A stretch of 5,439 nt of DNA from Alphaproteobacteria bacterium (GTDB lineage Bacteria; Pseudomonadota; Alphaproteobacteria; RF32; CAG-239): assembly GCA_017964705.1 (NCBI GenBank), contig JAGCRL010000092.1:1-5439 (forward strand), in the 5' to 3' direction. Of the stretch, positions 1 through 4,180 are shown piece by piece. How positions within the stretch are numbered: position 1 is the stretch's first letter; each line of letters opens with the position of its first letter. Made by a program: the position numbers and the translations under genes. The notes under the pieces were generated by a model. The model searched no databases. It was not told the DNA's origin and saw only the letters and a list, made by a program, of their open reading frames with translations.

Positions 1-2
1 AG

Positions 3-251
3 AAAGTGGCTGAAGGTGTAGCCGGAGACTATGTTTTGAAATGTCCTCGTTTGCCGGAATTAGAAGAAATTATGAAATTAAAACCAAACAGCTATTTTCT
101 ATCATGCGGAGATGCAAAGAAGTATGCCGAGGATACAATGCATATTTATGTTAATGTTATTCCAAAAACAGCAAGTATACGTGTGATGGTAACCACTGCT
201 AAATATCCTGATTGGTATGCCGTTAGTGTTAAAAACACGGGTAAGATATAA
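3..251 (+). CDS. 3' end of an unrecognised protein (partial, runs off the left edge)
   Basis: An open frame enters from the left edge (first whole codon at position 3) and ends at TAA 249-251, giving about 82 visible residues. A GTG at position 6 could serve as a start, but no upstream sequence remains to show a ribosome binding site and the frame stays open to the edge, so a truncated C-terminus is the better reading. The visible part is soluble-looking, with two cysteines (in KCPRLPELEE and LSCGDAKKY), a helical Glu/Lys-rich first third and a beta-rich end (IYVNVIP, IRVMVTTAKYP, WYAVSV). No transmembrane segment and no family motif that I recognise. It lies 118 bases upstream of the acetyltransferase pair on the same strand; whether they share a transcript is unclear. 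I assign no function. Confidence 0.6.
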   Translation, partial: KVAEGVAGDYVLKCPRLPELEEIMKLKPNSYFLSCGDAKKYAEDTMHIYVNVIPKTASIRVMVTTAKYPDWYAVSVKNTGKI

Positions 252-327
252 GAATAGAAATATTTTTGTATTTATCTGTTGATTAGCAATTTTTGATTAA
301 CGAATTGCAGAAATAATAGGAATAAAA

Positions 328-350
328 GGGGGAGAGTTTTTCTCTCCCCT
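328..350. other. strong GC-rich hairpin in the leader of the acetyltransferase operon
   Basis: GGGGAGAG (329-336) and CTCTCCCC (342-349) form a perfect 8-bp stem around a TTTTT loop, with an extra G-U pair at 328/350. Reading on the + strand the hairpin is followed by AAGAAGGAAG, not a T-run, so it is a poor intrinsic terminator for the upstream gene. Reading on the minus strand it is followed by CTTTTATT, closer to a terminator tail, but no minus-strand gene is present to its right. The ribosome binding site of the next gene starts only about 6 bases after the stem. It may be a weak terminator, an mRNA-stabilising 5' structure or an insulator; the sequence does not decide. Confidence 0.6.
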
Positions 351-355
351 AAGAA

Positions 356-363
356 GGAAGGAG
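356..363 (+). promoter_or_regulatory. ribosome binding site of the first acetyltransferase
   Basis: GGAAGGAG lies 6 bases before the ATG at 370. It is a near-ideal Shine-Dalgarno sequence and fixes the start of this gene. It sits directly behind the 328-350 hairpin. Confidence 0.8.
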
Positions 364-369
364 TTTTAA

Positions 370-852
370 ATGGGAAAAGATGTTGAAGTGATGGTTGCTA
401 CAGAAGCTGATTTGGAACCTTTGGCAGAAATGCATTATTTATCCGGTAAACTGCATAGAGAGTCTTGCGGTATGGCGGCAAGAGTTTGTTCTAATGAGGA
501 AATGTTTGCGGTGGTGCAGTCTATTTTTAATAATCCGAAAAGTGTTTTATTTAAGGCTACTTGTGATAATAAGATATGTGGTTGCTTATTTTTATGGGTG
601 TTTGAGTGTGAAGATGCTCTGGCTTGGAGTAAAACTTTAGAAATTGGGCATATTAGTGAGATTTTTGTGCATGAAAAATATAGAAGACAAGGGATTGCAA
701 AGAAAATGATAGAAACAGCTGAAAAGTACTTGAAAAATAGGGGCGTTTATGCTTTAGATTTGGAAGTTTATCATTTTAATAAAGTGGCGCAAACTTTTTA
801 TGTTAATCAAGGATTTGGACCAATTAAGACGTATATGCATAAGGATTTATAA
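370..852 (+). CDS. GNAT-family N-acetyltransferase (first of a tandem pair)
   Basis: A 160-residue cytoplasmic acetyltransferase of the GNAT fold, expected to transfer acetyl from acetyl-CoA to an amine; the substrate cannot be read from the sequence. Motif A is clear: strand HISEIFV (residues 94-100), then the acetyl-CoA pyrophosphate loop R105-R-Q-G-I-A110 with the following helix KKMIETAEKY. Motif B is the region FNKVAQTFYVNQGF (136-149), with the usual Asn and Tyr/Phe positions. The length is typical of a complete single-domain GNAT. The ATG at 370 is chosen because of the strong Shine-Dalgarno at 356-363. Its stop codon overlaps the start of the next gene (TAATG), so the two are translationally coupled. 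The two proteins are paralogues sharing blocks such as KICGxLFL, EKYRxxGI, AEKY and ALDL. This copy has six cysteines (33, 40, 65, 70, 72, 80), against two in its partner, and has lost the partner's PEYFKP segment. Family assignment is secure; the substrate is unknown. Confidence 0.9.
   Translation: MGKDVEVMVATEADLEPLAEMHYLSGKLHRESCGMAARVCSNEEMFAVVQSIFNNPKSVLFKATCDNKICGCLFLWVFECEDALAWSKTLEIGHISEIFVHEKYRRQGIAKKMIETAEKYLKNRGVYALDLEVYHFNKVAQTFYVNQGFGPIKTYMHKDL
841..845 (+). promoter_or_regulatory. ribosome binding site of the second acetyltransferase, inside the first gene
   Basis: AAGGA lies 6 bases before the ATG at 852 and within the last codons of the preceding gene. Together with the TAATG stop/start overlap it supports the 852 start and coupled translation. 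Confidence 0.7.
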
Positions 853-1328
853 TGAGTGAAGTTAAGATAGAGATTGCAAAGGTAGAAGATGCGGAGGATA
901 TTGCTAAGATAGCGTATCAAGTGGCTCAATTGCATGATGAGGCTCTGCCAGAATATTTTAAGCCGGTGCCCAAAGAAGAACAGTTGCGCAGTATTCAAGA
1001 TATGCTGAAAGATGAGAAAATTGTCGTGTTTAAGGCAATATATGACGGGAAAATATGTGGATTTCTGTTTTTGGAAATGATTCATCGGGTAAGTCAAGGG
1101 TTACGTTTTTCTACATATGGGTGTGTTCTTAACCTAGGGGTTGATGAAAAATATCGTGGTAGAGGTATTGGTGCGGCTTTGTTGATGTCTGCAGAGAAAT
1201 ATGTACAAGATAAAGAAGGTGAAGCGCTTGATTTGAGTGTATTTGTGTTTAATAAAAAAGCGATAAAGCTTTATGAACGTTTGGGGTATAAGCTAATAGA
1301 CGTTTCTATGCGGAAGATTTTAAAATAA
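852..1328 (+). CDS. GNAT-family N-acetyltransferase (second of a tandem pair)
   Basis: A 158-residue single-domain GNAT enzyme using acetyl-CoA; substrate unknown. The acetyl-CoA binding motif is textbook: NLGVDEKYR then R102-G-R-G-I-G107 and the helix AALLMSAEKY. The C-terminal motif FNKKAIKLYERLGY (133-146) carries the conserved Asn134 and Tyr141. The N-terminal substrate side has LHDEALPEYFKP (27-38), an LH...P..F pattern I recall from a broad group of uncharacterised GNATs. The start overlaps the stop of the upstream paralogue by one base, so the pair is one translational unit. It is followed after 2 bases by an A-rich run and a hairpin at 1331-1351. Compared with its neighbour this copy keeps the more canonical motifs, so it may be the more ancestral-like member (inference). 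RimI-like protein acetylation is possible but not supported by anything specific. Confidence 0.92.
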   Translation: MSEVKIEIAKVEDAEDIAKIAYQVAQLHDEALPEYFKPVPKEEQLRSIQDMLKDEKIVVFKAIYDGKICGFLFLEMIHRVSQGLRFSTYGCVLNLGVDEKYRGRGIGAALLMSAEKYVQDKEGEALDLSVFVFNKKAIKLYERLGYKLIDVSMRKILK

Positions 1329-1330
1329 AA

Positions 1331-1351
1331 AAGAGGGACATTTCCCCTCTT
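1331..1351. terminator. hairpin terminator, stronger in the minus orientation
   Basis: AAGAGGG (1331-1337) pairs with CCCTCTT (1345-1351), a 7-bp stem with a 7-base loop. On the + strand it follows the acetyltransferase stop codon by a few bases but has only a mixed tail (GATACTTCTATT), a modest intrinsic terminator. On the minus strand the same stem is followed by TTTTATTTTA directly after its own TT, a better tail. It probably closes the acetyltransferase operon and also blocks transcription coming from the minus-strand promoter at 1361-1388. Confidence 0.65.
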
Positions 1352-1360
1352 GATACTTCT

Positions 1361-1388
1361 ATTATATGGATTGAAGCGGAAAAGTCAA
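1361..1388 (-). promoter_or_regulatory. predicted sigma-70 promoter on the minus strand
   Basis: On the minus strand TTGACT (1388-1383) and a perfect TATAAT (1366-1361) are separated by 16 bases. The expected start of transcription is near 1354, at the edge of the 1331-1351 hairpin and its T-rich minus tail. No gene lies on the minus strand here, so the product would be either a transcript of about 30 bases or an antisense RNA into the acetyltransferase genes if terminated poorly. The call rests on consensus match alone; AT-rich DNA gives such matches by chance. Confidence 0.4.
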
Positions 1389-1421
1389 GAAAATTATTTG
1401 ACAAAAAATAAAATATTTTTG

Positions 1422-1435
1422 TTGATTTGAATCAA
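1422..1435. promoter_or_regulatory. FNR/FixK-type binding site
   Basis: TTGATTTGAATCAA is a perfect match to the FNR-family consensus TTGAT-N4-ATCAA (CRP/FNR superfamily: FNR, ANR, FnrL, FixK). It lies in the intergenic region 55 bases upstream of the membrane-protein start at 1490. Its centre (1428.5) is about 40 bases upstream of the start that a TGTAAT -10 at 1456-1461 would give, close to the class II activator spacing. Measured against the extended -10 at 1464-1472 it would be near -50, less typical. The site suggests oxygen- or redox-responsive control of the 1490 gene and perhaps of the ABC exporter behind it; the regulator itself is not in the window. Confidence 0.55.
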
Positions 1436-1463
1436 TGTTTTAGGCATATTGGGCTTGTAATTG

Positions 1464-1472
1464 TGGTATAAT
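1464..1472 (+). promoter_or_regulatory. extended -10 promoter element upstream of the membrane-protein gene
   Basis: TGGTATAAT is a perfect extended -10 (TG-N-TATAAT). No good -35 lies 16-18 bases upstream, as is usual for extended -10 promoters. Transcription would begin around 1477-1479, at the Shine-Dalgarno AAGGAG (1477-1482), leaving a leader of only about 12 bases. An alternative -10, TGTAAT at 1456-1461, would give a longer leader and fits better with the FNR-type box at 1422-1435. Confidence 0.5.
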
Positions 1473-1489
1473 GGCTAAGGAGTGGCTTT

Positions 1490-1978
1490 ATGAGTAAAGG
1501 GAATAAAATTTTAGTTGTGTTGGTTTTGGCTTGTCTTGTTGCTAGCGGATATAGTGCATGGACGTGCTATTCTCTGCAAAAAGAGGTAAAAGCTTTGCAG
1601 CAAGAACGGTTGGCAATGACAACACAGAATAATGATATATTTAGTGAAGCGCTTAAAATTATAAGCGGTAATAATCCGCAACCAGCTAAAAAGAAAGGTT
1701 TGATGGATAAAGCAAAGAGTGCTGCTCAGGCAAAAGCATTGGATGTGATGGCAAATAAAGTGAAAAGGTCTGTGCAGGAAAAGGCAGAAACTAACGGTAC
1801 AGATGCTACAGTGGCACTTAAAGGGATAGATATGATCTTTAAAGCGATGCAAAAAGCTATTGATGCGGAAGAAGGAAATGCAACGGAAGCAGATGTGGCA
1901 AGAGAATTTATTACAGGCTTGAAAAGAACAGCAGAAACAGCTGTGCAAGAAGATATACAAGAAGAAATAGAAGAGTAA
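1490..1978 (+). CDS. small single-pass membrane protein with coiled-coil start, unknown function
   Basis: A 162-residue protein I do not recognise. Residues 7-27 (ILVVLVLACLVASGY onward) form one hydrophobic segment after a short basic N-terminus, so it is probably an N-in anchor with the rest in the periplasm. Right after it, residues 28-45 (SLQKEVKALQQERLAM) read as a short coiled coil. A basic patch PAKKKG (65-70) leads into a long Ala/Lys/Glu-rich, predicted helical region, and the tail is acidic (EDIQEEIEE). VLAC15 slightly resembles a lipobox but the hydrophobic run before it is too short to be convincing. The ATG at 1490 follows AAGGAG (1477-1482) at 7 bases. The upstream region holds an FNR-type box and an extended -10. 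The ABC exporter gene follows after 96 bases on the same strand, so co-expression is plausible and an accessory role is possible, but this is unproven. Confidence 0.8.
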   Translation: MSKGNKILVVLVLACLVASGYSAWTCYSLQKEVKALQQERLAMTTQNNDIFSEALKIISGNNPQPAKKKGLMDKAKSAAQAKALDVMANKVKRSVQEKAETNGTDATVALKGIDMIFKAMQKAIDAEEGNATEADVAREFITGLKRTAETAVQEDIQEEIEE

Positions 1979-2000
1979 ATAAGTATCATTTTTTTATTTT

Positions 2001-2014
2001 GTTGTGCAACGTTG
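2001..2014. repeat. nested short palindromes upstream of the ABC exporter gene
   Basis: GTTGTGCAACGTTG contains two overlapping inverted repeats: GTTG-TG-CAAC and the perfect 8-base palindrome CAACGTTG (2007-2014). It lies 60 bases before the exporter start in the 96-base gap and could be an operator. No clear -35/-10 pair is visible around it. Confidence 0.35.
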
Positions 2015-2031
2015 TTTAAATACAGCGTTTA
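2015..2031. repeat. copy 1 of a 17-base element flanking the ABC exporter gene
   Basis: TTTAAATACAGCGTTTA here matches 4065-4081 at 16 of 17 positions, in the same orientation. The two copies lie 44 bases before the exporter's start and 35 bases after its stop. This copy is an imperfect version of the palindrome seen at the second copy. Its role is unknown; it could be a protein-binding site or a trace of rearrangement. Confidence 0.45.
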
Positions 2032-2062
2032 TGGTTTTGTGTTTGTGTAACAAAATTTAAAG

Positions 2063-2068
2063 AGAGGA
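2063..2068 (+). promoter_or_regulatory. ribosome binding site of the ABC exporter gene
   Basis: AGAGGA ends 6 bases before the ATG at 2075 and supports that start over the in-frame ATGs further in. Confidence 0.65.
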
Positions 2069-2074
2069 CTTTTA

Positions 2075-4030
2075 ATGACTGATCTGAATAAACCTGTTTC
2101 GCAGTCGCGGAACAAGACACTATCTTTTTGGGCTTTTGAGAAAGAGCGGTGGAAGAAGATAGGGTATTTTATCATGCGCAAAAAAATGCCTGATGAAAAG
2201 GGTGATATCGGCGTATTTCCATTGGCATGGAAGATTTATAAAAGAATGAAAGGAGAAGTAAAGAAAACATATACTCATGTAAATACTTATGATATATTAG
2301 CCGGTGCTATGGACGGAGTTAGGCCTTATGTTGATTTGTTGGTTTATGGGGCTTTACCGGCATTGCTAACCGGTTCTGAAAAAGCAAAAATGGTATTTTT
2401 GGGTTTTGCTTTGTTATTAGCTGTTCAAAAAATATTAAGATCAATATTTCTTGAAATTAGTACAAATGTTGGCTTTAAGTTTCGTGATGTTTATTTTAAC
2501 CAAACAAGTATTGATAGATATAAAGAAATGTTGGACAAGCCAAGAGCGTTTTTTGTAATCAATATGCCGGAAACAATTAGTAGTTTGGTGCATGATGTTA
2601 CAAGAAATGAAGCTCAATTGTTGCGAAATTGTGGGTATATTTTGTATCACTTTTTTACTTTTTTGGTGGCAGCGGCGAGTCTTTTTATGGTTTCTCCGGT
2701 TGCAATGCTGACTATTGTTTTGATTTCATTAATTAGGGTGGAATATGATTTTTATTGGTCAAATTATTTTCGGGAAAAAAATAATAAAAACAGAATGTTT
2801 GCTACAAAGGTTTATGCTATTAACAGAGATGTTTTACGCAATTCACCACTTGTGCAGGATGGATTAACGATGTCTAAGGAATGTTCTTTAATCGGACATA
2901 GATTAAATTGGGTAACTCGTAATGAAATTAAGGTTATGTTTGCAGAGGCAAAAAACAGCTTGGCCGGTTTTTGTGTTGGAGAAATTATGGTTTCTCTTTT
3001 GGCTGCTTTTTTGGCTGTTGCTGATATATTGAAAACAGGAGATATCGGTAGATTTGCATTAATCAGCGGGGCAATATATTATATGACAGGTTCTATTAGT
3101 ACAATTCGGCATATTTATTTGGAAATATGTGTAAAATGTAGGAACACTATTGTGGATACGGAAAAGCAACTGATTACACCTAAAGCTATAATTCGTAAAT
3201 GCGGAGAAAATGAATTAGATGAAAAAAATAATCAAATTACTTTGAAAAAGGTGGAATTTGCATATCCTAAAATAAAAGATATTACAAAAATAGAGCAAAA
3301 TACAGATAAAATAGAGCGTGGCGAAGAAGTGTTACGTGATATTTCGCTTGAGATTAAAAAGGGCGGAGTTACGGTTATTGCCGGTACATCCGGACAAGGT
3401 AAATCTACACTCATGAGTATTTTTCGGCATTATTATTATGTAACCGACGGTGAAATTTTGCTTGGAAAAGAAAATGTGCAAAATTTGAGTGATAAGGTGA
3501 TTAATAAACAAATTGCTTTTGTTGATCAAAATGTGCACTTTTTTGATAATACGCTGTTGTATAATGTTAAGTATTTTAACCAAAATGCCAGTGAGGAGGA
3601 AGTGCAAAGGGTTCTTACTGCTGTTGGGTTGAGTAAAGATGTTGCGCGGTTTAAAGACGGTGTTTATCATCGTATCGGGCAAGACGGAAGGGCTCTTTCC
3701 GGCGGACAAAGACAACGGTTGGCTTTAGCTCGTACATTTTTAACTGACAGACCAATTGTTATTATGGACGAACCGACAACAGGACTTGACCAGGTGTTGA
3801 GTTTTAAGGTGATGAAATCTTTGCGGCAATTAGCAAAAATGAAAACGGTAATTTTGGTAACACATAATCCGACAGAAATTGCTTTGGCAGATAGAGTTTT
3901 GATTGTGCAAAAAGGGAAAATTGTGGCTGACGGGGAGCCGATGAAGCTTATTGAAACATCTGACTTTTTGAAAAAATCTATGACAAAGCAAGATATTATC
4001 AGTAAACAACAATTATTTGCCAATGCGTAA
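2075..4030 (+). CDS. half-size ABC exporter: fused membrane domain and ATPase
   Basis: A 651-residue inner-membrane ABC transporter of the exporter type, expected to work as a homodimer (or heterodimer) pumping an unknown substrate outward. Residues 1-80 are a basic, aromatic-rich cytosolic extension. About six membrane segments follow, roughly 83-99, 106-122, 186-205, 207-221, 296-317 and 324-343. The ATPase domain begins near 388, with A-loop Tyr397, Walker A GTSGQGKST (437-445, Lys443), Q-loop Gln485 in FVDQN, signature LSGGQ (541-545), Walker B IVIMDE (Asp565, Glu566), D-loop TTGLD and H-loop His597 in VTHN. All catalytic residues are present, so it should be active. Between the A-loop and Walker A lies a charged insert (about 400-417, KDITKIEQNTDKIERGEE) that makes the gap longer than in MsbA-like proteins. 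The N-terminal extension is also longer than usual. It is not YejF, which has two ATPase domains and no membrane domain. The small membrane protein upstream is a possible partner; a bidirectional terminator follows. Lipid, peptide or drug export are all possible and I cannot choose. Confidence 0.9.
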   Translation: MTDLNKPVSQSRNKTLSFWAFEKERWKKIGYFIMRKKMPDEKGDIGVFPLAWKIYKRMKGEVKKTYTHVNTYDILAGAMDGVRPYVDLLVYGALPALLTGSEKAKMVFLGFALLLAVQKILRSIFLEISTNVGFKFRDVYFNQTSIDRYKEMLDKPRAFFVINMPETISSLVHDVTRNEAQLLRNCGYILYHFFTFLVAAASLFMVSPVAMLTIVLISLIRVEYDFYWSNYFREKNNKNRMFATKVYAINRDVLRNSPLVQDGLTMSKECSLIGHRLNWVTRNEIKVMFAEAKNSLAGFCVGEIMVSLLAAFLAVADILKTGDIGRFALISGAIYYMTGSISTIRHIYLEICVKCRNTIVDTEKQLITPKAIIRKCGENELDEKNNQITLKKVEFAYPKIKDITKIEQNTDKIERGEEVLRDISLEIKKGGVTVIAGTSGQGKSTLMSIFRHYYYVTDGEILLGKENVQNLSDKVINKQIAFVDQNVHFFDNTLLYNVKYFNQNASEEEVQRVLTAVGLSKDVARFKDGVYHRIGQDGRALSGGQRQRLALARTFLTDRPIVIMDEPTTGLDQVLSFKVMKSLRQLAKMKTVILVTHNPTEIALADRVLIVQKGKIVADGEPMKLIETSDFLKKSMTKQDIISKQQLFANA

Positions 4031-4036
4031 GTTGAA

Positions 4037-4061
4037 AAAGCGGTCGATATACGGCCGCTTT
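4037..4061. terminator. bidirectional intrinsic terminator between convergent genes
   Basis: AAAGCGGTCG (4037-4046) pairs with CGGCCGCTTT (4052-4061): a 10-bp stem with one G-U pair and an ATATA loop. On the + strand it starts 7 bases after the exporter stop codon and is followed by CTCTTTAAA. On the minus strand it is followed by TTCAAC after the stem's own TTT, a CTTTTTC run. Its position between the convergent exporter and yejB fits termination of both transcripts. Confidence 0.85.
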
Positions 4062-4064
4062 CTC

Positions 4065-4083
4065 TTTAAATACAGTGTTTAAA
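4065..4083. repeat. 19-base near-perfect palindrome; copy 2 of the element flanking the exporter gene
   Basis: TTTAAATACAGTGTTTAAA is an inverted repeat of two 9-base arms around a central A, with a single T/G mismatch (G-U in RNA). Positions 4065-4081 repeat 2015-2031 with one difference. Its place just behind the terminator, between convergent genes, is unusual for an operator and could instead be a structural or protein-binding site. Confidence 0.5.
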
Positions 4084-4180
4084 ATAATAGTTATTTAAAA
4101 AGTTTACCTTGCGTATATGCGCCGATGAAAAGGCCATTCTTTATGATATAAATAAACAGACGGTTAAGCTTTAGTCGACT
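4084..4180. other. non-coding stretch downstream of yejB
   Basis: This is the part of the convergent gap not covered by the terminator or palindrome. It contains no recognisable gene: the only minus-strand ORF (4137-4066) is 23 residues, lacks a good ribosome binding site and does not resemble YejE. An 8-base inverted repeat, GATATAAA (4145-4152) and TTTATATC (4180-4187), brackets most of its right half and overlaps the yejB stop codon. Confidence 0.5.

Noticed and set aside
807..1097. Minus-strand 96-residue open frame across the acetyltransferase junction
   Set aside because: It is antisense to two well-supported genes, shows no motif and has no ribosome binding site.
1398..1403. TTGACA on the + strand as a -35 for the 1490 gene
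   Set aside because: A perfect hexamer, but there is no acceptable -10 at 16-18 bases (GTTGAT at 17), and it is too far from TGTAAT or TATAAT. It may instead be half of GTCAA-N9-TTGAC with the minus-strand -35.
1520..1534. Lipoprotein signal (VLAC15) in the 1490-1978 protein
   Set aside because: The hydrophobic run before the Cys is only about eight residues and continues for a dozen after it, which fits a membrane anchor better.
1511..1989. Minus-strand open frames of 149 and 87 residues opposite the membrane-protein gene
   Set aside because: They are antisense shadows of the 1490-1978 gene, with no ribosome binding site, Cys/Phe/Ser-rich composition typical of reverse-frame reading, and no domain.
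2035..2055. TTTTGT...ACAAAA hairpin before the exporter start as a riboswitch or terminator
   Set aside because: The stem is 6 bp, almost all A-T, with a 9-base loop; too weak to call.
3522..3529. TTGATCAA inside the exporter gene (and again at 4985-4992 in yejB) as FNR sites
   Set aside because: These lack the 4-base spacer of the FNR consensus and lie within coding sequence, so they are chance palindromes.
3332..4023. Minus-strand open frames of 127 and 118 residues opposite the ATPase domain
   Set aside because: The + strand here encodes every canonical ABC ATPase motif, so these are shadow frames.
4066..4137. Minus-strand 23-residue ORF after yejB as a remnant of yejE
   Set aside because: MAFSSAHIRK... 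does not resemble the YejE start, has only a poor ribosome binding site and runs into the palindrome.
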